NCBI RefSeq assembly: GCF_004216695.1
Contig: NZ_SGXC01000002.1
Coordinates: forward strand, 1,178,001 to 1,242,000
From: Pigmentiphaga kullae
GTDB lineage: Bacteria; Pseudomonadota; Gammaproteobacteria; Burkholderiales; Burkholderiaceae_B
Length of the DNA stretch: 64,000 bases
Reading direction: 5' to 3'
Below, one piece after another: positions 42,803 to 52,701 of the stretch. Positions within the stretch are counted from its first letter, which is position 1; each line of letters opens with the position of its first letter. Below the pieces are notes generated by a model that was not told where the DNA came from, ran no database searches, and saw only the letters and a list, made by a program, of their open reading frames with translations. Made by a program: the position numbers and the translations under genes.

Positions 42803-45181
42803 ATGTCTACCGTTCATCCTTCCAATATCCCCGCCCCGTTCAAGGATCTGGGGCGTCTGCGCCGCCGCAGCTGGTACTGGCTGACGCCGGCCATCGCGCT
42901 GGGGCTGTTCGTCTGCGTCATGGGCTCCATCCTGTGGTGGCTGGACGCCCGCGACGACGCCCAGCGCTACGGCACGCTGGTGCGGGACGTCGACTGGGCG
43001 CAGCAATCGATGCGCCTGCGCATGCTGGCGGCGCGCGACCGCATGGGGGCGCTGGGGCGCGACCTGGTGCGCACCAACATGACCGAGGGCCGCTTCCTGG
43101 ACGATGCCCGCGAGCTCCAGGTCGAGCACCCCGAGATCATCCACGTGGCGTGGATCAACGCCGACCGCAAGGCGGTCTGGATCTCGACCCCCGACCGGCG
43201 CGCCGGCCAGACCTTCCGCATGAGCGCCCCGGGCGCGGCCGAGCCCGAGGCCTTCCGCGCCTTCGAGATCGCCCGCGACGAGCACCGGCCGGCGTATTCC
43301 CGCCCCTACCGCGGCCAGTACAACGAGGTCTACCTGGACCTGTACGTGCCGGTGTTCCAGGACGAGCGCTTCCTGGGCACGCTGGCCACGGTGTACTCGG
43401 TGGACGCCATCCTGCAGCACCTGATCCCCCAGGAGACCCAGCACAAGTACAAGGTGTCCATCCTGGACGGCAATGAAATGCCGCTGGTGTCCTCGTCCTC
43501 GCGCGCGGACAAGGGCGCCATCAACGCCTACGAAGTGCCGCTGGACCCGCCGGGCAACGGCATGATGCTGAGCGCGCGCGGCTACCGCACGCAAACCGAC
43601 ACCTCGCAGACCATGCTGGTCTGGGTGGTGGTGTCGCTGTCGGCGGTCATCATATGGAGCCTGTTCGCGCTGTGGCGCCACACCCGCTTCCGCTCCCAGG
43701 CCGAGCAGGCCCTGATCGCCGAGACCGCCTTCCGCCGCGCCATGGAAAACTCCATGCTGACCGGCATGCGGGTGCTGGACATGGAAGGCCGCATCACCTA
43801 TGTGAACCCGGCCTTCTGCCGGATGATGGGCTGGGACGAGGCCGACCTGCTGGGCCGGCCCCCGCCCTACCCCTACTGGCCCCAGGGCGACCACGCCGCC
43901 CAGTGGCGCAACACCGAGATGCTGCTGTCGGGCAACGCCCCCAGCAGCGGCTTCGAGATGGAGGCGCAGCGGCGCGACGGCTCGATCTTCTTCGCGCGGA
44001 TGTACGTCTCGCCCCTGCTCGACCAGCGCGGCGTGCAGACCGGGTGGATGACGTCCATGACCGACATCACCGAGCCCAAGCGCATCCGCGAGGCCCTGGC
44101 CGCCGCCCACGAACGCTTCATGACCGTGCTCGAGGGCCTGGACGACGCCATTTCGGTCACGGCCGAGACCGCCAAGGGCTCGGAGCTGCTGTTCGCCAAC
44201 AAGACCTACCGGCGCGTGCTGGGCTCGCAGCCCACCGGGCACGACGAGCTGTCCGCCGGCCGGCGCGGGCGTTTCACCGATGAAGCCATCGAGGTGTACT
44301 CCTCGTCCACCCACCGCTGGTTCGAGGTGCGCCACCGCATGCTGCAATGGGTGGACGGGCGCCGGGTGCGGATGCAGGTGGCGCGCGACATCACCGAGCG
44401 CCGGGCCTCGGAAGAAGCCTCCCGCGCCCAGCAGGAGAAGATCCAGCTCACCAGCCGCCTGATCACCATGGGCGAGATGGCCTCGTCGCTGGCGCACGAA
44501 CTGAACCAGCCGCTGACGGCCATCAACAACTACAGCATGGGCGTGGTGGCGCTGGTACGCGCCGGCGATACCGACCCGGCCAAATTGCTCCCGGCCCTGG
44601 AAAAAACCACCGCACAGGCCCAGCGTGCGGGTATGATCATCCGCCGCATACGCGAATTCGTGAAGCGGAGCGAGCCCAAGCGCCAGCGGGTAAGCCTGCC
44701 CACGATCGTGGATAATGCGGTCGGTTTTGCCGGGATCGAGTCCCGGACCCGGCGGATCGATATCATTCAAAAAATACCCGAACAGTTGCCGGACGTTCTC
44801 GCCGATCCTATCCTGATCGAACAGGTGGTCCTGAATCTGATGAAAAACGGCCTGGAGGCCATGCAGGATTCAGAGGGGCGGGAACTGCTGGTGGAAGCGA
44901 ACGTGCGCGAGGACATGGTAGAAGTGGCAGTCACCGATACCGGCCATGGGCTGGCCGATCCCGAACGGCTGTTCGAGCCTTTCTACAGCACCAAGTCGGA
45001 AGGCATGGGCATGGGCCTGAACATCTGCCGCACGATCATCGAATTCCACCACGGCCGGCTGTGGGCCGAAGCCAATCCCGCCGGAGGCACGATCTTCAAG
45101 TTCACGCTTCCGTGGGTACGTCCGATCCTGCCGACCGGACCCGCCCCCGAACTGGAATCCGCACCCAAGGAGCTTACCTGA
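42803..45181 (+). CDS. Membrane sensor histidine kinase, FixL/DctB-like with PAS domains
   Basis: The 792-residue kinase has membrane segments at about residues 28-47 and 272-292. These bracket a periplasmic region of about 225 residues. Two PAS-like domains follow (about 305-420 and 425-545, with ITYVNPAFCRMMGWDEADLLG). The H-box is SSLAHELNQPLTAINNY with phosphorylated His565, and the ATPase has N (VVLNLMKNGLEAM), TDTGHGL and GMGMGLNICRTI. The TGATG overlap with the response regulator gene shows translational coupling. The signal sensed is unknown. It is divergent from aceE. Confidence 0.93.
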   Translation: MSTVHPSNIPAPFKDLGRLRRRSWYWLTPAIALGLFVCVMGSILWWLDARDDAQRYGTLVRDVDWAQQSMRLRMLAARDRMGALGRDLVRTNMTEGRFLDDARELQVEHPEIIHVAWINADRKAVWISTPDRRAGQTFRMSAPGAAEPEAFRAFEIARDEHRPAYSRPYRGQYNEVYLDLYVPVFQDERFLGTLATVYSVDAILQHLIPQETQHKYKVSILDGNEMPLVSSSSRADKGAINAYEVPLDPPGNGMMLSARGYRTQTDTSQTMLVWVVVSLSAVIIWSLFALWRHTRFRSQAEQALIAETAFRRAMENSMLTGMRVLDMEGRITYVNPAFCRMMGWDEADLLGRPPPYPYWPQGDHAAQWRNTEMLLSGNAPSSGFEMEAQRRDGSIFFARMYVSPLLDQRGVQTGWMTSMTDITEPKRIREALAAAHERFMTVLEGLDDAISVTAETAKGSELLFANKTYRRVLGSQPTGHDELSAGRRGRFTDEAIEVYSSSTHRWFEVRHRMLQWVDGRRVRMQVARDITERRASEEASRAQQEKIQLTSRLITMGEMASSLAHELNQPLTAINNYSMGVVALVRAGDTDPAKLLPALEKTTAQAQRAGMIIRRIREFVKRSEPKRQRVSLPTIVDNAVGFAGIESRTRRIDIIQKIPEQLPDVLADPILIEQVVLNLMKNGLEAMQDSEGRELLVEANVREDMVEVAVTDTGHGLADPERLFEPFYSTKSEGMGMGLNICRTIIEFHHGRLWAEANPAGGTIFKFTLPWVRPILPTGPAPELESAPKELT

Positions 45182-45804
45182 TGAGCAATACGCCCCAATC
45201 CAGCACGGTCTTCATTGTCGACGACGACGAAGCCGTGCGAGATTCTCTCCGATGGCTGCTCGAAGCCAACGGTTACCGGGTACGGGCCTACGAGAGTTCG
45301 GAACGTTTCCTGGCCGAGTACGACCCCGAGGTGATCGGCGTGCTGATCGCAGACGTGCGGATGCCGGGCATGACCGGGCTGGAACTCCAGGAACAGTTGC
45401 TTGCCCGCAAGTCCACCCTGCCCATCGTCTTCGTCACCGGCCACGGCGACGTGCCCATGGCGGTCTCCACCATGAAGAAAGGCGCGGTGGATTTCCTGGA
45501 AAAGCCCTTCAACGAAGCGGACCTGCGCCAGATCATCGCCAACATGCTGGAACAGGCCCATTCCCGCGCGGCCGACGAAGCCACCCGGCGCGGCCACGAG
45601 GCTCTGCTGGCCCGGCTGACCGTGCGCGAACAACAGGTGCTGGAACGCATCGTGGCCGGCCGCCTGAACAAGCAGATCGCCGACGACCTGGGCATCAGCA
45701 TCAAGACCGTCGAGGCGCATCGCGCCAACATCATGGAAAAGCTGCAGGTCACGACCGTGGCCGACCTGATGAAGGTCGCCCTGCACCATCGGCCGCAGGG
45801 GTAG
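45181..45804 (+). CDS. FixJ-family response regulator
   Basis: The 207-residue regulator has a receiver domain with acidic DDDEAV and phospho-acceptor Asp58 in GVLIADVRMPGMTG, plus the switch Lys in FLEKPFNEADL. The C-terminal LuxR/FixJ HTH is LTVREQQVLERIVAG, NKQIADDLGISIKTVEAHRANIMEKL (pattern in two pieces). It overlaps the kinase stop by one base. The aceE promoter and the pair's own promoter, in the same divergent region, are the obvious candidate targets. Confidence 0.94.
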   Translation: MSNTPQSSTVFIVDDDEAVRDSLRWLLEANGYRVRAYESSERFLAEYDPEVIGVLIADVRMPGMTGLELQEQLLARKSTLPIVFVTGHGDVPMAVSTMKKGAVDFLEKPFNEADLRQIIANMLEQAHSRAADEATRRGHEALLARLTVREQQVLERIVAGRLNKQIADDLGISIKTVEAHRANIMEKLQVTTVADLMKVALHHRPQG

Positions 45805-45885
45805 CCCCCCCCTACGCGCTTACGCGCGCCCCCCAGGGGGCGATGCGGGTGGACCGGCGTAGCCGGATCCACCGCATCCCGGGTC
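45805..45885. repeat. Array of three adjacent hairpins, REP-like or terminator
   Basis: Just after the response regulator stop lie CGCG-CTTA-CGCG (about 45815-45826), GCCCCCC-A-GGGGGC (about 45828-45843), and a long imperfect stem GATGCGGGTGGACCGGC / GCCGGATCCACCGCATC with a 3-nt loop (45842-45878). No T-run follows, so a simple rho-independent terminator is not the best reading. The arrangement resembles repetitive extragenic palindromes. I found no second copy in this window. Confidence 0.6.
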
Positions 45886-45951
45886 TGGATGAGTTCTCTC
45901 GGTGCGAAGCATCGTGTTCTTGCTCTCCTGTCGCTCGACACCAAGGTAACT

Positions 45952-46602
45952 ATGTATTTGCCGCCGCATTTCGAGCAGGCCGACCCGGACAGGATTCGCA
46001 ACCTGATACGCACCTGTCCACTCGGCATGCTCGTGACGGCGGGACCGCAGGGGTTGGACGCCAACCACCTGCCCTTCATCCTCAACCCCGACCGCGGCCC
46101 GCACGGCACGCTGCTGTGCCACGTGGCGCGAGCTAATCCGGTCTGGCGGGAGTTGGCGGATTCCCAGGCCGAAAGCCTGGCGGTCTTCCAGGGTCCCAGC
46201 GCCTACGTATCGCCCAGCCTGTACGAGACCAAGCGCACGACCCACGAAGTCGTGCCCACCTACAACTACGCCGTGGTGCACGCCCATGGCCGGATCATCG
46301 TGCATGACGATCCGCGCTGGGTGGCGGGCGTGGTGGGCCGGCTGACGCGCATGTTCGAGCAGGGACGCGACGACCCGTGGAAGATGAGCGACGCGCCGCC
46401 CGCCTTCCTGGAAGAAAGGCTGTCGGCCATCGTCGGGCTGGAAATGCCCATCGCGCGGCTGCAGGCCAAATGGAAAATGAGCCAGAACCGCAACGAGGCC
46501 GACCGGCGGGGCGTGGTGGCGGGCCTGGATGCGTCCGGGCGAGACGGGGACAGGGCCGTTGCGGCGGCGATGAAAGCGGCGGAAACCGGAACGTCTGCCT
46601 GA
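45952..46602 (+). CDS. PaiB-like FMN-binding protein (negative transcriptional regulator family)
   Basis: The 216-residue product begins MYLPPHFEQADPDRIRNLI, the diagnostic PaiB opening, and continues GMLVTAGPQGLDANHLPFIL, HVARANPVWREL, FQGPSAYVSPSLYETK and PTYNYAVVHAHG. The family adopts an FMN-binding split barrel; B. subtilis PaiB was named for repressing sporulation and protease genes, but most members are uncharacterised. A ribosome site AAGGTAA precedes the ATG. It stands alone between the two-component genes and folD. Confidence 0.92.
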   Translation: MYLPPHFEQADPDRIRNLIRTCPLGMLVTAGPQGLDANHLPFILNPDRGPHGTLLCHVARANPVWRELADSQAESLAVFQGPSAYVSPSLYETKRTTHEVVPTYNYAVVHAHGRIIVHDDPRWVAGVVGRLTRMFEQGRDDPWKMSDAPPAFLEERLSAIVGLEMPIARLQAKWKMSQNRNEADRRGVVAGLDASGRDGDRAVAAAMKAAETGTSA

Positions 46603-46680
46603 AGCGGCGGCCCCCGTGCGCTAAAATGGCCCAGGCGCCCGCGCCCTCGTTCCTCCACTCCTCTTTGCCTTCAGACCGCC

Positions 46681-47538
46681 ATGCCCGCACGCCTCATCAA
46701 CGGCAACGAACTCTCCAAGCAGATCCGCTCCGACATCGCCCAGCGCGCCGCCGAACTCACGCGCCAGGGCACGCGTCCCGGCCTGGCGGTGATCCTGGTG
46801 GGCGAGGACCCGGCCTCGCACGTGTACGTGCGCAACAAGGTCAAGGCGTGCCACGACGCGGGCTTCCATTCGGTGCTGGAGAAGTACGAGGCCACGATGA
46901 CCGAGGCCGAGCTGCTGGCCCGCATCGATCTGCTCAACCATGACCCCGCCATCCACGGCATCCTGGTGCAGATGCCCCTGCCCAGGCACATCGACCCGCA
47001 CAAGGTGATCGAGGCCATCTCCACCCGCAAGGACGTGGACGGCTACTCGGTGCTCAGCGCCGGCGAACTGATGGCCGGACTGGACGGTTTCCGTCCGTGT
47101 ACGCCCTACGGCTGCATGAAGCTGATCGAAAGCACCGGCTACGACCTGCGCGGCAAGCACGCCGTGGTGATCGGCCGCAGCAATACCGTGGGCAAGCCGA
47201 TGGCGCTGCTGCTGTTGCAGGCCAACGCCACGGTCACGGTGTGCCACAGCGGCACGCCCGACCTCGCCTACCACACCCGCCAGGCCGACGTGGTGGTGGC
47301 CGCCGTGGGCCGCCGCAACACGCTGACGGGCGACATGGTCAAGCCCGGCGCGGTGGTGATCGACGTGGGCATCAACCGCGACGATGCCGGCAAACTGTGC
47401 GGCGACGTCGATTTCGCCAGCGTCTCGGAAGTGGCCGGCTGGATCACCCCGGTCCCCGGTGGTGTCGGCCCCATGACGATTACGATGCTGCTGGCCAACA
47501 CACTGGAATCCGCAGAGCGCGTGGCCGGCCGAGGCTAA
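46681..47538 (+). CDS. folD: Bifunctional methylenetetrahydrofolate dehydrogenase/cyclohydrolase
   Basis: The 285-residue enzyme interconverts methylene-, methenyl- and formyl-tetrahydrofolate in cytosolic one-carbon metabolism. Diagnostic parts are [20 protein letters not shown] (with the catalytic Y-x-x-x-K), [44 protein letters not shown] for NADP and [18 protein letters not shown]. Length and order match FolD from other bacteria. A TAAAAT at 46622 may be its -10 box. Confidence 0.97.
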   Translation: MPARLINGNELSKQIRSDIAQRAAELTRQGTRPGLAVILVGEDPASHVYVRNKVKACHDAGFHSVLEKYEATMTEAELLARIDLLNHDPAIHGILVQMPLPRHIDPHKVIEAISTRKDVDGYSVLSAGELMAGLDGFRPCTPYGCMKLIESTGYDLRGKHAVVIGRSNTVGKPMALLLLQANATVTVCHSGTPDLAYHTRQADVVVAAVGRRNTLTGDMVKPGAVVIDVGINRDDAGKLCGDVDFASVSEVAGWITPVPGGVGPMTITMLLANTLESAERVAGRG

Positions 47539-47687
47539 AAGCGCCGGTTCGCGCCGAAAGCGCCCTGCTCCGCCCCTCTCGGCCTGGATTTCGCCGAGAA
47601 TGTCCCCACATGCCTGATACGAGCCCGCGGCGCGCCTTATGGCGCCCGGCGGGCCGGGTTACCCATTGCCTTTCTGGAGTCTGCCCC

Positions 47688-49835
47688 ATGACGTCATCCG
47701 CTTCCCAGCCGTCCACCGCCGCCCTGGCCGGCAACCCGCTCATGGACCTGTCGGGCCTGGCCCCGTTCGATGCCATCCGTCCGGAGCACATCACCCCCGC
47801 CATCACGGCACTGATGGAGCGGGCGCAGCAGGCGGTGGACAAGTTGGAGGCAGACCAGGCGGCGGATGCCCCGGCCACCTGGCAAAACGTGGTCGAGACG
47901 CTGGATGAAGGCACCGAGGGACTGTCGCGCGCCTGGAGCGTGGTCGGGCACCTGAATTCGGTGGCCGATACGCCGGAGCTGCGTGCCGCCTACGGCGAGA
48001 ACCTCCCGCGCGTGACCGAATTCTGGGCCGGCCTGGGCCAGAATCAGGCGCTGTACGAGCGCTACAAGAAGCTGGCGGCCAGCAAGGCGTTCCAGCAGCA
48101 GACCCCGGCCCGCAAGAAGCTGATCGAGAACGAGCTGCGGGGCTTTCGCCTGGGCGGCGCCGAGCTGCCCGAGGCCGACAAGCCCCGTTTCGCCGAGATC
48201 CAGGAACAGCAGGCCACGCAGTCCAAGGCGTTTTCCGACCACGTGCTGGACGCCACCAACACCTACGCGCTGATCGTGCGCGACGAAGCCGAACTGGCCG
48301 GCCTGCCCGAGGACGTGAAGGACGCGGCGCGCGAGGCCGCCAGGAAGGCGCCGGCCAAGGAAGGCGAGGCCCGGGACGACACGCCGGCCTGGAAATTCAC
48401 CCTGCACTTCCCGTCGTATTTCCCGGTGCTGCAATACGCCGACAACCGCGCGCTGCGCGAGACCATGTACAAGGCGCACGTGACGCGCGCCTCGGAGCTG
48501 GGCCCGGAATACGGGCAGGGCCAGGCCGAGTGGGACAACACGGCCATCATGCTGGACCTGCTGCGCCTGCGCCGCGAGGAAGCCGGCCTGCTGGGCTACG
48601 CCAACTACGGCGAGGTGTCGCTGGTGCCCAAGATGGCCGACACGCCCGAGCAGGTGCAGACCTTCCTGGCCGAGCTGGCCGAGCGCGCGCACCCCTATGC
48701 CGAGCGCGACCTGCGCGAACTGCGGGAATTCGCCGCCGCCGAACTGGGCCTGGCCGAGCTCGAACCCTGGGACATCGCCTATGCGTCCGAGAAACTGCGC
48801 CAGGCGCGCTATGCGTTCTCGGAAAACGAGGTCAAACAATACTTTCCCGAGCCCAAGGTGCTGGCGGGCCTGTTCAAGGTGATCGAGACGCTGTTCTCGG
48901 TCCACATCCGTCCGGACAGCGCGCCGGCCTGGCACCCGGACGTGCGTTTCTTCCGCGTCGAATCGGCCGCCGGCACGCTGCTCGCCCAGTTCTACCTGGA
49001 CCTGTACGCGCGCGACGGCAAGCGCGGCGGCGCCTGGATGGACGACGCCCGCACCCGCTATCGCCGCCCCGGCGGCCAGTTGCAAACGCCGGTGGCCTAC
49101 CTGATCTGCAACTTCACGCCGCCCAGCGGCGGCAAGCCCTCGCTGTTCACGCACGACGAAGTCATCACCCTGTTCCACGAATGCGGCCATGGCCTGCACC
49201 ACATGCTCACGCAGATGGAGGACCTGGGCGTATCGGGCATCAACGGCGTGGAGTGGGATGCGGTCGAGCTGCCCAGCCAGTTCATGGAGAACTTCTGCTG
49301 GGAATGGGCCGTGCTGGAGCAGATGACGGCGCACGCGGAAACCGGCGCCCCCCTGCCCCGCGCGCTGTACGACAAGATGGTGGCCGCCAAGAACTTCCAG
49401 GGCGGGCTGATGACGCTGCGCCAGGTCGTGCTGGCAGCCACCGACATGCACCTGCACACCGACTACGATCCGGACGGCCCGCAAAGCGTGCTGGCCCTGT
49501 CGCGCGCGGTGAACGACCGCCTGCACGTCCTGCCCCAGCCGGAGGTCTCGCGCTGGATCAACACCTTCAGCCATATCTTCGCGGGCGGCTACTCGGCCGG
49601 CTACTACAGCTACAAGTGGGCCGAGGTGCTGTCGGCGGACGCCTACGCGGCCTTCGAAGACGCCGCCACCGAGGACACGCTACGGCCGGAAGTCGGGGAA
49701 CGCTTCTTGCGGGAGATCCTGCAAATGGGCGGCAGCCGGCCCGCCATCGAATCGTTCCGCGCGTTCCGCGGCCGCGATCCCAGTATCGAGGCCCTGCTGC
49801 GCCACAGCGGCATGTCCGAAACCGCCGGGTCCTAA
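47688..49835 (+). CDS. prlC: Oligopeptidase A, M3-family zinc metallopeptidase
   Basis: The 715-residue cytosolic peptidase degrades short peptides, including cleaved signal peptides. Zinc site: TLFHECGHGLHHML near residue 500 (HExGH with the downstream Glu in WDAVELPSQFMENF). GKRGGAWMDDARTRYR and YKWAEVLSADAYAAFE are also family motifs. I chose the ATG at 47688 behind TCTGGAG; the same frame is open far upstream through folD as a GC artefact. It lies 150 bp after folD. Confidence 0.95.
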   Translation: MTSSASQPSTAALAGNPLMDLSGLAPFDAIRPEHITPAITALMERAQQAVDKLEADQAADAPATWQNVVETLDEGTEGLSRAWSVVGHLNSVADTPELRAAYGENLPRVTEFWAGLGQNQALYERYKKLAASKAFQQQTPARKKLIENELRGFRLGGAELPEADKPRFAEIQEQQATQSKAFSDHVLDATNTYALIVRDEAELAGLPEDVKDAAREAARKAPAKEGEARDDTPAWKFTLHFPSYFPVLQYADNRALRETMYKAHVTRASELGPEYGQGQAEWDNTAIMLDLLRLRREEAGLLGYANYGEVSLVPKMADTPEQVQTFLAELAERAHPYAERDLRELREFAAAELGLAELEPWDIAYASEKLRQARYAFSENEVKQYFPEPKVLAGLFKVIETLFSVHIRPDSAPAWHPDVRFFRVESAAGTLLAQFYLDLYARDGKRGGAWMDDARTRYRRPGGQLQTPVAYLICNFTPPSGGKPSLFTHDEVITLFHECGHGLHHMLTQMEDLGVSGINGVEWDAVELPSQFMENFCWEWAVLEQMTAHAETGAPLPRALYDKMVAAKNFQGGLMTLRQVVLAATDMHLHTDYDPDGPQSVLALSRAVNDRLHVLPQPEVSRWINTFSHIFAGGYSAGYYSYKWAEVLSADAYAAFEDAATEDTLRPEVGERFLREILQMGGSRPAIESFRAFRGRDPSIEALLRHSGMSETAGS

Positions 49836-50173
49836 TCGCGAGAGATCAGCATTCTGACGCCCGAAAGGTCGTCGGAAAGCAGGTCGGCAAGCGACGACTT
49901 GCCCGGGATTTCCAGCACCGGATTGGTGCCGTAACGATGCATCAGCTCCCGGGCGGTCTGCACGGAGACCAAGGCGCGGCGGCGCGATGCCCTGGCATGG
50001 CCCGAGAAAGGAAACTTGCGCTCCAGCCTGGTGATGTCCCACCCGCTGGGGACAAAGATCCAGGCGAGATGGCCTTCGCGATCGATACCGCTGAGCACGA
50101 GCAGTTCAACGACGCCTTGGTGTATTTGCATAGCACGCAATTTCCAGGATGGCGCAAGCGGCTGGATGGCCAC
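49832..50173 (-). CDS. Unknown 113-residue protein divergent from the XRE regulator
   Basis: I do not recognise the family. With the GTG at 50173 behind AGGAAGGGA, the product has a hydrophobic strand pair (VVELLVLSGIDREGHLAWIFVP), an Arg-rich middle (ASRRRALVSVQTA) and a C-terminal SSLADLLSDDLSGVRMLISRD. An ATG at 50131 and a longer reading to 50272 are alternatives; the latter would cover the regulator's operator. It overlaps the end of prlC by 4 bp in the opposite direction. The divergent pairing with a short XRE gene suggests autoregulation or a toxin/antitoxin-like unit, but there is no motif to prove it. Confidence 0.6.
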   Translation of the reverse strand: MAIQPLAPSWKLRAMQIHQGVVELLVLSGIDREGHLAWIFVPSGWDITRLERKFPFSGHARASRRRALVSVQTARELMHRYGTNPVLEIPGKSSLADLLSDDLSGVRMLISRD

Positions 50174-50197
50174 TCCCTTCCTGTACAGCCTCCCTAA

Positions 50198-50216
50198 TTT
50201 TGCCTTTAACGCAAAA
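50198..50216. promoter_or_regulatory. Inverted repeat TTTTGC-N7-GCAAAA, candidate XRE operator
   Basis: A perfect 6-bp palindrome with a 7-bp spacer sits in the A/T-rich divergent region between the unknown gene at 49832 and the XRE gene at 50280. A TATACA just to the right could be a rightward -10 box. The placement fits autoregulation by the HTH protein. Confidence 0.55.
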
Positions 50217-50279
50217 TATACACCAGAAATTTGCGCCGTACGCTTTGCGCAGCAAGCAAGGCGTTCGGACAATCACTCC

Positions 50280-50669
50280 ATGGACATAGGCTCGGCGATC
50301 AGGCAGATGCGGGAACAGCTCGGGCTCAAGCTCGAGGCCGTCGCCATGGAAGCCGGCACCGATGCGGGCAATCTGTCGCGCATCGAGACAGGCAAGCAAA
50401 AACCGTCCATCGGACGCCTGGAAAGCATCGCCCGGGCCATGAACGTGGGCGTGACGGATCTCTACGCCCTGATCGAGAATGTCCGCGTACTGCCGGCCAC
50501 GCCGCCTGTGCTGCGCGACGGCGACGACACTTCCTACACCGACGACACGCAGGTCCTGCGCCGCAGCTTCGCTGCGCTGGACGCCCACCACCGCAAGCTC
50601 GTCATCGAATTCGCCAAGCTGCTCAACCGCCTGCAGAAAGAAGAAACCGCCGGGCGGGAATCGGCCTGA
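50280..50669 (+). CDS. XRE-family helix-turn-helix regulator
   Basis: The 129-residue protein has a Cro/C1-type HTH at about residues 6-60: IRQMREQLGLKLEAVAMEAG, then GNLSRIETGKQKPSIGRLESIA. The rest is a polar tail (LRRSFAALDAHHRKLVIEFAKLL) that may mediate dimerisation. There is no clear Shine-Dalgarno before the ATG, so translation may be weak or leaderless. It is divergent from an unknown gene across a palindrome-bearing intergenic region. Confidence 0.9.
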   Translation: MDIGSAIRQMREQLGLKLEAVAMEAGTDAGNLSRIETGKQKPSIGRLESIARAMNVGVTDLYALIENVRVLPATPPVLRDGDDTSYTDDTQVLRRSFAALDAHHRKLVIEFAKLLNRLQKEETAGRESA

Positions 50670-50708
50670 CCGCCCCGCTCCGGCGTTTCGCTGCCGCCCG
50701 CCCCGCGA

Positions 50709-52595
50709 TCAGGCAGGCCGGCGCATCAATTGCGAAATATCGCGCACGGCGCCGCGGTCGGCCGAGGTGGCCATCATTCCATACGCCTGCAGGGCCTGCG
50801 ACACGACGCGCTGGCGATCGACCGGCTGCCAGGCCTTGCCGCCGCGGGCCTCCATGGCCTGGCGGCGCCTGGCCAGCTCGGCGGCGTCCACACGCAGGTT
50901 GATGCTGCGGTTGGGGATGTCGATCTCGATGATGTCGCCCTCTTCCACCAGGCCGATGGCGCCGCCCTCGGCCGCCTCGGGCGAGGCATGGCCGATCACG
51001 AGGCCCGAGGATCCGCCCGAGAAGCGGCCGTCGGTCAGCAGCGCGCAAGCCTTGCCCAGGCCCTTGGACTTGATGTACGAGGTCGGGTAGAGCATCTCCT
51101 GCATGCCGGGACCGCCCTTGGGGCCTTCGTAGCGGATGATGACCACGTCGCCGGCGTGCACGGTATCGCCCAGGATGCCATCCACGGCGTCTTCCTGGCT
51201 TTCGAAGATACGCGCCTTGCCGGTGAACTTCAGGATGCTTTCATCGACGCCCGCGGTCTTCACGATGCAGCCCTTCTCTGCCACGTTGCCGTACAGCACG
51301 GCCAGGCCGCCGTCCTGCGAATAGGCGTGGGCCTTGTCGCGGATGCAGCCCTGGGCGCGATCCAGGTCCAGCTTGTCGAAGCGCTTGTCCTGGCTGAATG
51401 CCGTCTGCGTGGGAACGCCGCCGGGCGCGGCGCGGAAGAAGGCATGGACGGCCTCGTCGGCGGTCGTCTTGATGTCGTGCGCGGCGATGGCCTCGCCCAG
51501 GGTCTTGCTGTGCACCGTGGACACCGAGGTATCCAGCAGGCCCGCGCGGTCGAGTTCGGCCAGGATGGACATGATGCCGCCTGCGCGGTGCACGTCCTCG
51601 ATGTGGTACTGCTGCGTGGCGGGCGCGACCTTGCACAGGCAGGGCACATGGCGCGAGATGCGATCGATGTCGCTCATCGTGAAGTCCACGCCGCCCTCCT
51701 GCGCCGCGGCCAGCAGGTGCAGCACGGTGTTGGTCGAGCCGCCCATGGACACGTCCAGCGCCATCGCGTTGGTGAACGCCGCCTTGGTGGCGACGTTGCG
51801 CGGCAGGACCGAGGCGTCTTCCTGTTCGTAGTAGCGGCGGCACAGCTCGACCGCCACGCGGCCGGCGCGCAGGAACAGGGCCTTGCGGTCGGCGTGGGTC
51901 GCCACCAGCGTGCCGTTGCCCGGCAGCGACAGGCCCAGGGCCTCGGTCAGGCAGTTCATGGAGTTGGCGGTGAACATGCCCGAGCAGGAGCCGCACGTGG
52001 GACAGGCCGAGCGCTCGTAGTTCTCGACGTCTTCGTCCGACACGCTGGGGTCGCCGGCCTTGATCATGGCGTCGATCAGGTCCACCTTGATGATCTTCTG
52101 GCCGTTCACGTCCTGGGCGGGATGGTAGGCCTCGATGACCTTGCCCGCTTCCATCGGGCCGCCCGACACGAACACGGCCGGGATGTTGAGCCGCATGGCG
52201 GCCATCAGCATCCCCGGGGTGATCTTGTCGCAATTGGAGATGCAGACCATGGCGTCGGCGCAATGGGCATTCACCATGTACTCGACCGAGTCGGCGATCA
52301 GTTCGCGCGAGGGCAGCGAATACAGCATGCCGCCGTGTCCCATGGCGATGCCGTCGTCCACCGCGATGGTGTTGAATTCCTTGGCGACGCCGCCGGCGGC
52401 CTCGATCTCGCGGGCGACCATCTGGCCCAGGTCCTTCAGGTGCACGTGGCCGGGCACGAACTGGGTGAACGAATTGACGACCGCGACGATGGGCTTGCCG
52501 AAATCGCCGTCCTTCATGCCGGTCGCGCGCCATAGCGCGCGCGCCCCAGCCATGTTGCGGCCATGGGTGGAGGTGTGGGAGCGGTATTGCGGCAT
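50709..52595 (-). CDS. ilvD: Dihydroxy-acid dehydratase
   Basis: The 628-residue Fe-S enzyme catalyses the third step of valine, leucine and isoleucine synthesis. Family motifs are [39 protein letters not shown] (Fe-S Cys) and [20 protein letters not shown], then [20 protein letters not shown] near the C-terminus. It ends close to the XRE gene, transcribed in the opposite direction. A TATACT at 52635-52630 on the minus strand is a plausible -10 box. Confidence 0.97.
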   Translation of the reverse strand: MPQYRSHTSTHGRNMAGARALWRATGMKDGDFGKPIVAVVNSFTQFVPGHVHLKDLGQMVAREIEAAGGVAKEFNTIAVDDGIAMGHGGMLYSLPSRELIADSVEYMVNAHCADAMVCISNCDKITPGMLMAAMRLNIPAVFVSGGPMEAGKVIEAYHPAQDVNGQKIIKVDLIDAMIKAGDPSVSDEDVENYERSACPTCGSCSGMFTANSMNCLTEALGLSLPGNGTLVATHADRKALFLRAGRVAVELCRRYYEQEDASVLPRNVATKAAFTNAMALDVSMGGSTNTVLHLLAAAQEGGVDFTMSDIDRISRHVPCLCKVAPATQQYHIEDVHRAGGIMSILAELDRAGLLDTSVSTVHSKTLGEAIAAHDIKTTADEAVHAFFRAAPGGVPTQTAFSQDKRFDKLDLDRAQGCIRDKAHAYSQDGGLAVLYGNVAEKGCIVKTAGVDESILKFTGKARIFESQEDAVDGILGDTVHAGDVVIIRYEGPKGGPGMQEMLYPTSYIKSKGLGKACALLTDGRFSGGSSGLVIGHASPEAAEGGAIGLVEEGDIIEIDIPNRSINLRVDAAELARRRQAMEARGGKAWQPVDRQRVVSQALQAYGMMATSADRGAVRDISQLMRRPA

Positions 52596-52629
52596 GAGGG
52601 GACTCGCAAAGAGAATGACGAAACACTCT

Positions 52630-52635
52630 AGTATA
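52630..52635 (-). promoter_or_regulatory. Candidate -10 box of ilvD
   Basis: TATACT on the minus strand lies about 35 bp before the ilvD start. I see no good -35 match, so this is a weak call. Confidence 0.35.
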
Positions 52636-52701
52636 GGGCGGAACGAGCCTGCCCGCCCTGCTCTCTCGATGCATTCCGGGGCGTGGCTTACGTCAATTAA
52701 T

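Noticed and set aside
42620-44770. A 716-codon open frame antisense to the sensor kinase
   Set aside because: The sense kinase has H-box, N and G boxes and coupling to its regulator; the antisense frame has no features.
45805-45951. Possible tRNA or small RNA in the hairpin array
   Set aside because: No cloverleaf, anticodon arm or CCA end can be drawn; the stems are palindromes.
50174-50272. Longer N-terminus for the unknown gene divergent from the XRE regulator
   Set aside because: It would leave only a few bases to the XRE start and cover the palindrome; the GTG at 50173 has a good ribosome site.
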